Under the pieces are notes generated by a model. That model did not search any database, was not told where the DNA came from, and saw only the letters and a list, made by a program, of their open reading frames with translations. Made by a program: the position numbers and the translations under genes. This document shows, one piece after another, positions 1 to 7,459 of a DNA stretch of 64,000 nt; the first letter of the stretch is position 1; each line of letters begins with the position of its first letter. The DNA comes from Sphingomonas sp. Leaf208 (GTDB lineage Bacteria; Pseudomonadota; Alphaproteobacteria; Sphingomonadales; Sphingomonadaceae). Location: contig NZ_LMKH01000035.1 in NCBI RefSeq assembly GCF_001421415.1, positions 501,470-565,469 of the forward strand, read 5' to 3'.

Positions 1-224
1 TCGACGCCGTTGATCTCCTGCTCGATCGGCGCGGCGACGGTTTCGGCGACGGTCTCGGCAGAGGCGCCGGGATAGGTCGCGCTGACGGTGACGGTGGGGG
101 GGACGATGTCGGGATATTGCGACACCGGCAGCGTCATGTAGGCGATCGCACCGACGATCGTGATGATCACCGCGATCACGCCCGCGAAGATCGGCCGGGT
201 GATGAAGAAGCGCGAGAAGCGCAT
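1..224 (-). CDS. RND multidrug efflux pump, inner-membrane permease (N-terminal 74 residues)
   Basis: Partial gene running off the left edge. The visible product begins MRFSRFFITRPIFAG, followed by a hydrophobic first membrane segment at about residues 12-30 and the LPVSQYPDI-x-PP-x-V-x-V start of the periplasmic porter domain. This is the standard N-terminus of HAE1/AcrB-family proton-driven drug exporters. It lies 174 bases downstream of the adaptor gene on the same strand, so it is the third gene of a TetR-controlled efflux operon. The ATG at 222-224 fits the family start exactly. Substrates cannot be told from this fragment. No outer-membrane factor is visible here and one may follow to the left. 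Confidence 0.95.
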   Translation of the reverse strand, partial: MRFSRFFITRPIFAGVIAVIITIVGAIAYMTLPVSQYPDIVPPTVTVSATYPGASAETVAETVAAPIEQEINGV

Positions 225-266
225 GGTTTGTGTCCTCGAAAGAAGAGCGACGGACACGCCCCAACA

Positions 267-394
267 CCACCCCGGCGGCAGGGCCCCATCGAAGTATTAC
301 TACGATGGAAACCCAGGCTGGGGCCCAATTGGGCGAACCGCAGTGATTTAGTCGAAACGCTATCCCAATTGGGCCCCGGCCTTCGCCGGGGTGG
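267..394. repeat. Palindromic intergenic repeat, family B copy 1
   Basis: Inverted repeat between the adaptor and pump genes. The left arm carries CCACCCCGGCGGCAGGGCCCC and the right arm GGGCCCCGGCC followed by TTCGCCGGGGTGG, with GGCCCAATTGGG-like palindromes inside. A related copy sits at 6229-6332. Transcription of the efflux operon must cross it, so it would form a large hairpin in the mRNA and could change the relative amounts or stability of the adaptor and pump messages. That effect is inferred. Confidence 0.7.
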
Positions 395-398
395 ACGC

Positions 399-1676
399 TT
401 ACTTGGCCAGTGTAGCCTCGCCCGAGATCGGCTGGACCGAGGCCGGCGCCGTCGCACCCGAGGCGACCACGATCCGGCCGACCTTCGGCGCGACGGTCGC
501 ACCGGGCATCGCCATCTGCGTCCCCTGGATGATGATCCGGTCGTTCGGCCCGATTCCCGAGCGCACGATCCGCAGGCCACCGACCACCGGGCCGAGTTCT
601 ACCGGCTTCTGGCTCACGACGTTCTTCGAATCGATCGTCAGCAAGACCTTCCGAGCCTGATCGGTCTGCACCGCGTCGTCGGGCACCAGCAGCGCCTGCC
701 GCGTCCCCGCACTCGCAAGCCGCATGTTGCCGAACATCCCCGGCGTCAGGAAATACCCCGGGTTGGCGAGAACCGCACGACCACGGATCGTGCCCGATCG
801 CTGGTCCAGCCCGTTGTCGGTGAAGTCGAGCTTGCCCTTCCAGCGATGCTCGGTCTCGTCCTGCAACTGGATCTCGACCGCCGCCGGCGTCGCGCCGGGC
901 TGCCGCGCGCGCTGCGTCTTGAGGTACAGCGCCTCGGAGCCGTCGAACGTGAAGTAGATCGGGTCGAGCGCGTTGATCGTCGTCAGCACCGTGCCGCCGG
1001 TGCCTTCGCCGCCCGCGACCTGGTTGCCCGCATCGACGCGGCGATCGGAGATACGACCGCCGATCGGTGCGCGAACCTGCGTGAAACCGACGTCGAGCGC
1101 GCGGGCGCGTTCGCGAGCCTGCGCTGCGGCTAGCGCGGCCTGGGCTGCTTCGAGCTTGCCACGCAACGCGTCGACTTCGCCTGCCGAAACCGCTTCATCG
1201 GCGACCAGTCGCTGTGCGCGACCGAGATCGGTACGGGCGAGCGACAGAGCGCTGCGGGCACTAGCGACGTTGGCGTGCGCCTCAGCCAGAGCCGCTGCGA
1301 ACGGGCGCGAGTCGATCGTGAAGAGCAACTGGCCCTTGCTGACGATCTCGCCGTCGCGGAAGTGGATGCCGGTGACTTCGCCCGCCACGCGCGGACGGAT
1401 CTCGACCGTGCGGCTCGGCGCGAAGCGGCCGACATAATCGTCCCACTCGCTCACCTGGCGCACCAACGGCGACGCGACCGTGACGGAAGCAGGCGGGGGT
1501 GCCGCCATCGCCGCGTCGGGATGGTCGAACAGCTTCACGCCGACCGCACCGAGCAGCGCGATCGGCACGAGCACCATCGCGCCGCGCTGCCAGGCCGGCC
1601 GTCGGTGACGGTCCGCGGGCGGCGACGCGACGACGTCGGCGTCGTTCGCGGCCGTGATCGTGGTCAATTGGTTCAC
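399..1676 (-). CDS. RND efflux periplasmic adaptor (membrane fusion protein, HlyD/AcrA family)
   Basis: A 425-residue adaptor that links the inner-membrane pump to an outer-membrane channel. A short N-terminal tail is followed by a membrane anchor at about residues 34-50. The barrel-sandwich/lipoyl half-motifs follow from about residue 87 (EIRPRVAGEVTGI). An Ala-rich coiled hairpin spans about 130-195, and the second half-motif is VRAPIGGRISDR. Beta-barrel and membrane-proximal domains fill the rest. I chose the GTG at 1674-1676 because it overlaps the TGA of the upstream gene in a GTGA junction, which suggests translational coupling. An ATG lies about 33 codons in, but using it would remove the cytoplasmic tail. 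The longer open frame to 2177 overlaps the upstream gene and is not used. Confidence 0.92.
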   Translation of the reverse strand: MNQLTTITAANDADVVASPPADRHRRPAWQRGAMVLVPIALLGAVGVKLFDHPDAAMAAPPPASVTVASPLVRQVSEWDDYVGRFAPSRTVEIRPRVAGEVTGIHFRDGEIVSKGQLLFTIDSRPFAAALAEAHANVASARSALSLARTDLGRAQRLVADEAVSAGEVDALRGKLEAAQAALAAAQARERARALDVGFTQVRAPIGGRISDRRVDAGNQVAGGEGTGGTVLTTINALDPIYFTFDGSEALYLKTQRARQPGATPAAVEIQLQDETEHRWKGKLDFTDNGLDQRSGTIRGRAVLANPGYFLTPGMFGNMRLASAGTRQALLVPDDAVQTDQARKVLLTIDSKNVVSQKPVELGPVVGGLRIVRSGIGPNDRIIIQGTQMAMPGATVAPKVGRIVVASGATAPASVQPISGEATLAK

Positions 1677-2071
1677 GCTGCGATGCTCCGCTTCTGCTGG
1701 ATGCCGACGCGCATGCCGGTCACGCTCTCGACGAGCGTTTCGATCTGTGCCTCGGCAAAACCGGCGGCGAGGAAGCCCTGGATCTCGGCCATCGGCAGCG
1801 CGAAGCCGCGGCGCCAGGCGTACACCGCCATCCGCCGCAACGCCTCGAGCCGGGGATCGGCGAGCCGCGACGCGGTGCTCAGGCCGAACAGGCTGCCCAT
1901 CGCGCGCGACATGCGGCTCGGGCCGGACAGGCTGCGCAGCGTGTCGCGCTTGGCAAGCGCGATGACGCTCCATTCCAGCGCGGAAAAGCCGGTCGGGGCA
2001 GGTGCTGCCACGGTCTGGGCGCGGCTGGTCACGGGCGAAGCGAACATGTTGTCGAGGTCGAGATAAGCCAT
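1673..2071 (-). CDS. Small conserved protein, first gene of the efflux operon, function unknown
   Basis: A 132-residue soluble protein that I do not recognise. It begins MAYLDLDNMFASP and has a helical centre with a D-P-R-L-E-A-L-R-R-M stretch at about residues 72-81. The ATG at 2069-2071 has a strong AAGGGGGA ribosome site eight bases upstream, and the stop overlaps the adaptor's GTG. It is the first gene behind a TetR-regulated promoter and is translationally coupled to the adaptor. It could therefore be an efflux accessory protein or a redox or stress sensor, but the sequence itself shows no catalytic motif. Its genuineness is well supported by the ribosome site, operon position and codon use; its role is not. 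Confidence 0.8.
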   Translation of the reverse strand: MAYLDLDNMFASPVTSRAQTVAAPAPTGFSALEWSVIALAKRDTLRSLSGPSRMSRAMGSLFGLSTASRLADPRLEALRRMAVYAWRRGFALPMAEIQGFLAAGFAEAQIETLVESVTGMRVGIQQKRSIAA

Positions 2072-2112
2072 GGGATTGTCCCCCTTTTGATCTTGGGCAA
2101 GCGCTAGCCTTC

Positions 2113-2133
2113 GTCGGTGGACGGTCCACCGAC
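2113..2133. promoter_or_regulatory. Perfect 9-bp hairpin in the efflux-operon leader
   Basis: GTCGGTGGA and TCCACCGAC form a perfect inverted repeat around a 3-base CGG centre. It lies about 40 bases upstream of the first start codon, inside the roughly 220-base untranslated leader predicted from the promoter at 2302-2329. It could be a leader hairpin or a protein-binding palindrome distinct from the TetR boxes. No function is demonstrated. Confidence 0.45.
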
Positions 2134-2290
2134 GTCAGCTGGTCGCAGGGCGTGCGCGGTCGTTGCCGGCACATCACCGTGCCGCGCTTGCCCGCTTGGA
2201 ATTTTCGAAAGTTCGGCCGAAGCCTAGGTTTTAACCGTGGTCACGGGTTGGTGTCCCCGGCTGCCCCATCCGAAGTAGGAGAGAGCTTCG

Positions 2291-2306
2291 ATACCAGTCG
2301 GTATAT
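2291..2306. promoter_or_regulatory. TetR-type operator box over the efflux promoter -10
   Basis: ATACCAGTCGGTATAT matches the palindrome ATACCGNNCGGTAT with one change. It covers the -10 element and the probable transcription start of the efflux operon. The same box occurs at 2340-2353 and 2996-3009, so it is very probably the binding site of the adjacent TetR protein, blocking RNA polymerase when no ligand is bound. Confidence 0.75.
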
Positions 2307-2329
2307 AAACCTGACGTTCATCTAGTCAA
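2302..2329 (-). promoter_or_regulatory. Sigma70-type promoter of the efflux operon
   Basis: Read on the minus strand, a perfect -35 core TTGACT (2324-2329) is followed by a 16-base spacer and TATATA (2302-2307). It points toward the gene starting at 2071 and leaves a leader of about 220 bases. TetR boxes lie on the -10 and just upstream of the -35, an arrangement expected for tight repression. With the two boxes, the 2113-2133 hairpin and no gene, this accounts for the 2072-2382 gap. Confidence 0.7.
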
Positions 2330-2339
2330 CAAGACTTTT

Positions 2340-2353
2340 GTACCGGCCGGTAT
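2340..2353. promoter_or_regulatory. TetR-type operator box upstream of the efflux -35
   Basis: GTACCGGCCGGTAT contains the perfect 12-base palindrome TACCGGCCGGTA. It lies about 11 bases upstream of the -35 hexamer, and its centre is roughly 48 bases from the centre of the box at 2291-2306. Two boxes around one promoter would let two repressor dimers bind together. Confidence 0.7.
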
Positions 2354-2382
2354 TTTTTTTCGCGGCGCGGTAGAAACCGTGT

Positions 2383-2997
2383 CTATTTGGTCGGCCACAT
2401 GAGCATGCTGGTCTCGACGAGCTGCTGGAGTTCGGTGCAGCTCGCACCCGAGCCGGCCTGAATCGACAGCCCCTGCATGATCGCGAAGAGGTAGCGCATC
2501 AGCGCGTGCGACTCGAGACCCTCGGGGAACTCGCCGGCAACCTTGGCTTCGTCGAACCGCTTCATGAGCGCAGCTTCGGACGACGCACGACGCTTGGCGA
2601 CTTCGGCCTTGATAGGCTCGGCTTCGGCACTGCACGCGACGCTGCTGATGACGCTCAGGCAACCCTTGGGGTCGCAGGTGCTCATCTGCATCTGCAACGC
2701 ACCCCGCAGGAGGTTTTCCGCTACGGCACGCGCGGTCGGCGCGTCGAGCGCGGACGTCATATAAGCCAGCTTCTCGCGCTCGTAGAGGTCGAGCGCCTTG
2801 TGAAACAGCGCCTCCTTGTTACCGAACGCGGCGTACAGGCTGGGCTTGGTGATCTTCATCTCGGCGGTCAGTTCCGCCATTGATGCGCCTTCGTACCCGT
2901 TGCGCCAGAACACGCGCAACGCACCCGCCAGTGCCTGGTCGAGATCGAACTCGCGGGGGCGGCCCTTGGGGGCGGTGAGCGTGCAAAGCCTATTCAT
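2383..2997 (-). CDS. TetR/AcrR-family transcriptional repressor of the efflux operon
   Basis: A 204-residue one-component regulator. The N-terminal DNA-binding domain (about residues 12-65) shows GRPREFD, then the helix-turn-helix around SMAELTAEM-KITKPSLYAAFG. The C-terminal ligand domain carries a C-x4-GCL element near residues 106-113, a cysteine-containing pattern common in this branch of TetR proteins. It is encoded just upstream of the efflux genes on the same strand. The only plausible start, ATG at 2995-2997, is itself part of a TetR box, so the gene is probably autorepressed and may be translated from a leaderless message. The inducer is unknown. Confidence 0.93.
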   Translation of the reverse strand: MNRLCTLTAPKGRPREFDLDQALAGALRVFWRNGYEGASMAELTAEMKITKPSLYAAFGNKEALFHKALDLYEREKLAYMTSALDAPTARAVAENLLRGALQMQMSTCDPKGCLSVISSVACSAEAEPIKAEVAKRRASSEAALMKRFDEAKVAGEFPEGLESHALMRYLFAIMQGLSIQAGSGASCTELQQLVETSMLMWPTK

Positions 2998-3009
2998 ACC
3001 GTTCGGTAT
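2996..3009. promoter_or_regulatory. TetR operator overlapping the regulator's own start codon
   Basis: ATACCGTTCGGTAT is a near-perfect copy of the box found twice upstream of the efflux operon. On the minus strand its last bases, GGTAT, run into the ATG of the tetR gene (2997-2995). Repressor bound here would sit on the start codon, which implies that transcription begins very close to the ATG. Confidence 0.7.
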
Positions 3010-3061
3010 ATAGTGAGAGCGCGCAAAAGGTCCAGTGACTGGAATATGTTGCCGGGGACGC

Positions 3062-4363
3062 TCACCGACCGACGGCGGTGTAGGCGAACCCGGCCTGCTC
3101 GACGTCAGCGCGCTGATAGACGTTGCGAAGATCGACCATCACCGGTCCGGCCATCACGCGCTTCAACCGCGCGAGATCGAGTGCGCGATAGGCATCCCAT
3201 TCGGTCACGATCACGACCGCGTCGGCACCCTCGGCCGCATCATAGGCGTCCGCGCAATAGACGAGGTCGGGCATCATCGCCTTGGCGGGCGCCATGCCTT
3301 CGGGATCGTGCGTGCGGACCGTCACGCCGGCGTCGGCGAGCGCGGTCGCGATCGCGAGACTCGGAGCGTCGCGCATGTCGTCGGTGTTGGGCTTGAACGT
3401 CAGCCCGAGCAGCGCGACTGTCTTGCCACGCGGATTGTCGCCCAGCGCATGGAGCACCTTGCGGCCCATCGCGCGCTTGCGGCTGTCGTTCACCTTCACG
3501 ACGGCTTCGACGATGTGGACCGGGGTGTCGTAATCCTCGGCGGTCTTGAGCAGCGCCAGCGTGTCCTTGGGGAAGCACGAGCCGCCATAGCCCGGCCCGG
3601 CATGGAGGAATTTCTTGCCGATCCGGTTGTCGAGCCCGATCCCGCGCGACACATCGTGCACGTCCGCGCCGACCGCTTCGCACAGGTCCGCGATCTCGTT
3701 GATGAAGGTGATCTTGGTCGCGAGGAACGCGTTGGCCGCGTATTTGATCAGCTCGGACGTGCGGCGACCGACGAACAGGATCGGCGATTCGTTGAGGTAG
3801 AGCGGACGATAGACGTCGCGCATGACCTGCTTGGCGCGCTCGTCTTCGGTACCAATGACGATGCGGTCGGGGCGCTTGAAGTCGCCGATTGCGGCGCCTT
3901 CGCGGAGGAACTCTGGGTTGGAAACCACCGCGACGTCGATGTCGGGACGCTTCTCTCGCAGGATAGCCTCGACGCGGTCGCCGGTGCCGACCGGAACGGT
4001 CGACTTGGTCACGACCACGGTCGGGCCGGTGACCGCCGCGGCGATCTCTTCGGTCGCGGCGAACACGTAGCTGAGATCGGCATGACCATCACCGCGCCTC
4101 GACGGCGTGCCGACCGCGATGAAGATCGCGTCGGCTTCCGCGACGGCGCTGGCGAGATCGGTGGTGAAGGTCAGCCGCCCCGCGGCGACATTGGACGCGA
4201 CGAGCTGGTCGAGGCCGGGCTCGAAGATCGGCATGCGGCCGGCATGCAGCGCATCGATCTTCGACTGGTCCTTGTCGACGCAGATCACGTCATGCCCGAA
4301 ATCCGAAAAGCAGGCGCCGGACACCAGGCCGACATAGCCAGAACCGATCATCGTGATACGCAT
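3062..4363 (-). CDS. ugd: UDP-glucose 6-dehydrogenase
   Basis: A 433-residue enzyme that oxidises UDP-glucose twice with NAD+ to give UDP-glucuronate, a precursor for exopolysaccharide and lipid sugars. The N-terminal Rossmann fold opens with ITMIGSGYVGLVSG (residues 3-16). The middle helix follows, then the catalytic cysteine C263 in GGSCFPKD. The UDP-binding C-terminal domain includes LLGLTFKPNTDDMRDAPS. Length is normal for the UGD/GDP-mannose dehydrogenase family. GGGGA six bases before the ATG supports the start. The gene stands alone between tetR and a divergent phasin, so the downstream glucuronate user is not local. Confidence 0.96.
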   Translation of the reverse strand: MRITMIGSGYVGLVSGACFSDFGHDVICVDKDQSKIDALHAGRMPIFEPGLDQLVASNVAAGRLTFTTDLASAVAEADAIFIAVGTPSRRGDGHADLSYVFAATEEIAAAVTGPTVVVTKSTVPVGTGDRVEAILREKRPDIDVAVVSNPEFLREGAAIGDFKRPDRIVIGTEDERAKQVMRDVYRPLYLNESPILFVGRRTSELIKYAANAFLATKITFINEIADLCEAVGADVHDVSRGIGLDNRIGKKFLHAGPGYGGSCFPKDTLALLKTAEDYDTPVHIVEAVVKVNDSRKRAMGRKVLHALGDNPRGKTVALLGLTFKPNTDDMRDAPSLAIATALADAGVTVRTHDPEGMAPAKAMMPDLVYCADAYDAAEGADAVVIVTEWDAYRALDLARLKRVMAGPVMVDLRNVYQRADVEQAGFAYTAVGR

Positions 4364-4494
4364 GGACGTTCCCCGTAAAAGCCGCGCGACCTATCGAGAC
4401 TAATGCGCGCGGGTGCAAGCTGGCGGGCGCAACCAAAGCGGAGCATACCGGTTGAAACTTCGACCAAATGGCAGCGCAACACAGGAGAGAGACG

Positions 4495-4941
4495 ATGGCT
4501 GACGACTTCAAGCAGGCAGTCGATGACGGTGCGAACGCGAGCAAGGCGGCGACCGATCGCGCGGCGGACGCGGCCAAGGGCGCCGCGGACACGATGCGCG
4601 ACCATGCCGAGAAAGCACGCGATGCGTTCTCGGAGAAGGTCGTCGATCCGGCGCGGCGCGCAGGCGAGGCGATGAAGGAGTCGGGCGGCAAGATCGCCGA
4701 GGGCGGCGCGACGATCGGCAAGGCTATGATCGACCAGGCCGAGCAGAACGCGCGCGAGGCCTTCGCGGCGATGCGCGAGGCGGCGAGCGCCAGCGACCTG
4801 ACTCAGGTGATGAAGATCCAGGGCGACTACCTGCGCGAGCAGAGCCAGCGCAGCATGAGCCAGGCACGCGAGATCGGCGAGCTGATCATGAAGTTCGGCA
4901 AGGACGCGGTCGCGCCGTTGCAGGGCGGCGGGATCAAGTAA
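4495..4941 (+). CDS. Phasin-family protein
   Basis: A 148-residue, Ala-, Lys- and Glu-rich helical protein without signal peptide. The N-terminal half (residues 8-75) is a low-complexity amphipathic region. The C-terminal half, AREAFAAMREAASASDLTQV then YLREQSQRSMSQAREI, matches the phasin_2 pattern of proteins that coat polyhydroxyalkanoate granules or act as general stress phasins. I chose the ATG at 4495 because AGGAGAGA lies just upstream; an in-frame ATG at 4468 lacks one. No PHA synthase is nearby, so the granule role is inferred from the family only. Confidence 0.85.
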   Translation: MADDFKQAVDDGANASKAATDRAADAAKGAADTMRDHAEKARDAFSEKVVDPARRAGEAMKESGGKIAEGGATIGKAMIDQAEQNAREAFAAMREAASASDLTQVMKIQGDYLREQSQRSMSQAREIGELIMKFGKDAVAPLQGGGIK

Positions 4942-4954
4942 GCCGACCGGCCGA

Positions 4955-4987
4955 TACGCCGCTCTCCGTTCCGGGTGGAGCGGCGTA
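4955..4987. terminator. Hairpin downstream of the phasin gene
   Basis: TACGCCGCTC pairs perfectly with GAGCGGCGTA around a 13-base loop, 14 bases after the phasin stop. No U-tract follows, so it is either a factor-assisted terminator or a 3'-end stabiliser. A second stem follows at 5003-5035. Confidence 0.55.
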
Positions 4988-5002
4988 CGGACGAGCAAGA
5001 AC

Positions 5003-5035
5003 GCCGCCGCTCCGATACGATGACGGAGCGGCGGC
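5003..5035. terminator. Strong hairpin between convergent phasin and pit genes
   Basis: GCCGCCGCTCCG and CGGAGCGGCGGC form a perfect 12-bp stem with a 9-base loop. It sits between the 3' ends of two convergent genes, so it can serve both directions. No clear T-run is present on either side. Confidence 0.6.
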
Positions 5036-5059
5036 AGGGCAGCCTCAACTATTTCTGGC

Positions 5060-6058
5060 TTAGACGAACAGTCCCACGAGCCAGTACGTGCCTGCACCGA
5101 TCAACCCGGCGGCGGGCAAAGTGAGCGTCCAGGCTACGACGATGTTGCTGGCGACGTTCCAGCGGACGGCGGATAACCTCCGCGCGGCGCCGACTCCGAC
5201 GATCGAGCCGGTGATGGTGTGAGTCGACGATACGGGAATGCCCCAGAACGTCGCAGCGAACAGCGTGATAGCACCGCCGGTTTCCGCACAGAACCCTTGT
5301 GCTGGGGTGAGGCGGGTAATCTTCGAGCCCATCGTGTGGACGATCCGCCAGCCGCCCGACAGCGTGCCGAGCGCCATCGCAGCCTGGCAGGACAGGACGA
5401 CCCAGAGTGGCACGTGGAATTCGCCGCCGAGCAGGCCCTGCGAATACAGCAGGACGGCGATGATCCCCATGGTCTTCTGCGCATCGTTGCCGCCGTGGCC
5501 GAGCGAATAGAGCGCGGCCGAGATCAGCTGGAGCTTGCGGAAACGCTTGTCGACGCCGAGCGGGGTGAGCTTGAGGCTCGTCCACGCGACGATCAGCACT
5601 AGGACCAGCGCGAGCATCAGGCCAATCGCCGGCGAGGCGAAGATCGCGAGGACGGTCTTGATCACGCCGCTCCAGACGATCGCGCTGAAGCCGATCTTGG
5701 CGATGCCGGCGCCCAGCAGCCCGCCGATCAGCGCGTGGCTGCTGCTCGACGGGATGCCGAGCACCCAAGTGATGACGTTCCACGCGATCGCCCCCATCAG
5801 CGCGGCAAAGATCACCTGTGCGTCGATGACGTGTGCCTGGACGATGCCGGTGCCGACGGTCTGCGCGACGTGGAGGCCGAAGACGGCGAACGCGATGAAG
5901 TTGAAGAACGCGGCCCAGAGGACGGCGTATTGCGGCTTCAGCACGCGCGTCGACACGACGGTGGCGATCGAGTTCGCCGCGTCGTGAAGGCCGTTCAGGA
6001 AGTCGAACAGCAGCGCGATGCCGATGAGACCGATGAGGAGGGGGAGGGAGAGGATCAT
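5060..6058 (-). CDS. pit: Inorganic phosphate transporter, PiT family
   Basis: A 332-residue polytopic inner-membrane permease that imports metal-phosphate with protons. Two family signature repeats are clear: the N-terminal FDFLNGLHDAANSIATVVST with GIPSSSSHALIGGLLG, and the C-terminal GHGGNDAQKTMG with GIPVSSTHTITGSIVG. About ten hydrophobic segments alternate with short loops. GGAG seven bases before the ATG supports the start. It follows a DUF47 gene on the same strand, the usual partner of Pit, but about 310 bases filled with two large inverted repeats separate them. Confidence 0.95.
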   Translation of the reverse strand: MILSLPLLIGLIGIALLFDFLNGLHDAANSIATVVSTRVLKPQYAVLWAAFFNFIAFAVFGLHVAQTVGTGIVQAHVIDAQVIFAALMGAIAWNVITWVLGIPSSSSHALIGGLLGAGIAKIGFSAIVWSGVIKTVLAIFASPAIGLMLALVLVLIVAWTSLKLTPLGVDKRFRKLQLISAALYSLGHGGNDAQKTMGIIAVLLYSQGLLGGEFHVPLWVVLSCQAAMALGTLSGGWRIVHTMGSKITRLTPAQGFCAETGGAITLFAATFWGIPVSSTHTITGSIVGVGAARRLSAVRWNVASNIVVAWTLTLPAAGLIGAGTYWLVGLFV

Positions 6059-6082
6059 GCCGCCGCTCCGGACGCCGTCGGA

Positions 6083-6188
6083 CTCCCCTCCCTGGAAGGG
6101 AGGGGCAGGGGGTGGGTCGGTATGGGGCGGGTGTCACGATCCGTCTCGGGCCGACCCACCCCCAACCCCTCCCTTCCAGGGAGGGGAG
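6083..6188. repeat. Large inverted repeat, family A copy 1
   Basis: Two arms of about 38 bases, nearly perfect reverse complements, flank a 30-base centre. Each arm holds its own small palindrome CCCTCCCTGGAAGGGAGGG and ends in GGGGGTGGGTCGG. Four more copies lie at 12309, 14056, 14703 and 16797, always between genes. With family B copy 2 it fills the 6059-6367 gap between the DUF47 and pit genes. Confidence 0.8.
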
Positions 6189-6228
6189 CAGATGCGGTTG
6201 CTCCAAGCGTTATCGCTCGCTCACAGCC

Positions 6229-6332
6229 ACCACCCCGGCGGAGGCCGGGGCCCAGTTGGAGAGGTCGCAGTGATGACGCGCCGCCCTCAATTGTTGCCGT
6301 CCCCCAACTGGACCCCGGCCTTCGCCGGGGGG
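6229..6332. repeat. Palindromic intergenic repeat, family B copy 2
   Basis: The left arm ACCCCGGCGGAGGCCGGGG with CCCAGTTGG is mirrored on the right by CCAACTGG and ACCCCGGCCTTCGCCGGGG. It shares the arms and general plan of the copy at 267-394. It lies directly next to a family A repeat, inside the pit transcription unit. Confidence 0.7.
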
Positions 6333-6367
6333 GAGTTCTGCGGGAGGTCGCGGACCCAAGCGACACA

Positions 6368-7015
6368 TCAAGCATGGTCGATGACCAGCCCCTGGATCTC
6401 GTTCGCGACGTCTTCGAAGCGGTCAACGATCTTTTCCAGGCTGCTGTAGATCTCGCGGTTGATGATGAAGGTCATCGGATCCGCACTGATCTTCGACGCC
6501 TGGAACAGCGCGCGCAGGCCCGTATCGTGGATATCGTCGGCATGCCCCTCGATCTGGATCAGGCGCGCGGTCAGGTCGTGCAACCGGCCTGCGTTGGTGC
6601 CGAGCGACCGCAGCAGCGGGATCGCCTCCGCGGTGATCCGCGCGGCCTCGACGATGATGCCGGCCATGTCGCGCATCTGCGGCGAGAACTCGGTCACCTC
6701 GTACAGCGCGATCGCGTTGGCCGTGCCGTTCATCTGGTCGATCGCGTCGTCCATCACGCCGATCAGGTCGGTGATCGCGCTGCGGTCGAACGGCGTCACG
6801 AACACGCGGCGGACGTCTTGGAGAACCTCGCGCGTGATATCGTCTGCCTCGTGCTCGCGCTTGACGATCTCGGCGATCTGACCCTCGATCGAGCCTTCGC
6901 CGTGGAGCAGCCGTGCGAGTGCATCGGCGCCGGCGACCAAGGTCGCGGCATGCGCGTCGAACAGTTCGAAGAACCGTCCCTGCTTCGGCATCAGCGACTG
7001 GAACCAGCCCAGCAT
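6368..7015 (-). CDS. DUF47-family Pit accessory protein (PhoU-like), internal start
   Basis: The ATG at 7013-7015 gives a 215-residue protein, the normal length of stand-alone DUF47 proteins, beginning MLGWFQSLMPKQGRFFELFD. The family is all-helical and PhoU-like, with acidic E/D-rich motifs such as REHEADDITREV and EGHADDIHD that suggest metal binding. It usually modulates a neighbouring Pit phosphate transporter, here the next gene downstream. AAAAGGAGAATTCCG places a strong ribosome site directly before this ATG, so independent translation is likely even though the Nudix frame reads through. The cell may make both forms. Confidence 0.85.
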   Translation of the reverse strand: MLGWFQSLMPKQGRFFELFDAHAATLVAGADALARLLHGEGSIEGQIAEIVKREHEADDITREVLQDVRRVFVTPFDRSAITDLIGVMDDAIDQMNGTANAIALYEVTEFSPQMRDMAGIIVEAARITAEAIPLLRSLGTNAGRLHDLTARLIQIEGHADDIHDTGLRALFQASKISADPMTFIINREIYSSLEKIVDRFEDVANEIQGLVIDHA

Positions 7016-7459
7016 CGGAATTCTCCTTTTCGCACTCGTGCGCACGGCGGGTAAGATACGTTGCGCGAGCGACGCCGGGATCGGCGGCTCGCGGAAAGCA
7101 GCGATGAGCGCCTTCAGGCCGGGCTCATTGACAGCCTCCGCCGCGCGATCAAGCGTAAACCAGCGTGTGTCGCGTTGATGACGCTCGGGCCAGTCGTCGA
7201 GCTGCTCGACGAACGCTAGCGGAAACACCGTCACGATCATGTCGCGGTAGCGGCCGGTGCGGCGGCGTTTGCGGTACGCGAACTGTCCGACAGGCGAGGG
7301 GCAGGAAATGCCGCGGATGCCGGCTTCTTCGTACGCCTCCTGCGCGGCGGCCTCGTGGCTGGCGAGGCCTACAATGGGGTTGCCCTTGGGGATCACCCAG
7401 CGGCCGGTGTCGCGCGAGGTGATCAGCATCACGCGGGCGTGGCCGGCTTCGTCGATCAC
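6368..7459 (-). CDS. Nudix hydrolase reading frame continuous with DUF47 (possible fusion)
   Basis: One uninterrupted frame encodes two families. Residues 1-148 are a Nudix hydrolase: WVIPKGNP, then the Nudix box with QEAYEEAGI, in which the usual R is Q but the metal-binding EE-x-G core is kept. Substrate is unknown; the box resembles diphosphoinositol/dinucleotide polyphosphate hydrolases. From residue 149 onward the frame is DUF47 (see 6368-7015). No stop separates them. The GTG at 7459 is the first standard start, but family homology extends further upstream (IEQIGALPY). A good AGGA ribosome site (7495-7498) precedes an ATC codon at 7484-7486 instead, so the true start is uncertain. Confidence 0.7.
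   Translation of the reverse strand: MIDEAGHARVMLITSRDTGRWVIPKGNPIVGLASHEAAAQEAYEEAGIRGISCPSPVGQFAYRKRRRTGRYRDMIVTVFPLAFVEQLDDWPERHQRDTRWFTLDRAAEAVNEPGLKALIAAFREPPIPASLAQRILPAVRTSAKRRIPMLGWFQSLMPKQGRFFELFDAHAATLVAGADALARLLHGEGSIEGQIAEIVKREHEADDITREVLQDVRRVFVTPFDRSAITDLIGVMDDAIDQMNGTANAIALYEVTEFSPQMRDMAGIIVEAARITAEAIPLLRSLGTNAGRLHDLTARLIQIEGHADDIHDTGLRALFQASKISADPMTFIINREIYSSLEKIVDRFEDVANEIQGLVIDHA

Noticed and set aside
117..1133. Plus-strand frame of 338 residues over the pump and adaptor genes
   Set aside because: Arg/Asp-rich translation typical of the antisense of high-GC genes; it lies over a well supported adaptor gene on the other strand.
3035..4378. Plus-strand frame of 447 residues
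   Set aside because: It is the full antisense shadow of ugd, with His/Arg/Asp-rich composition and no domain.
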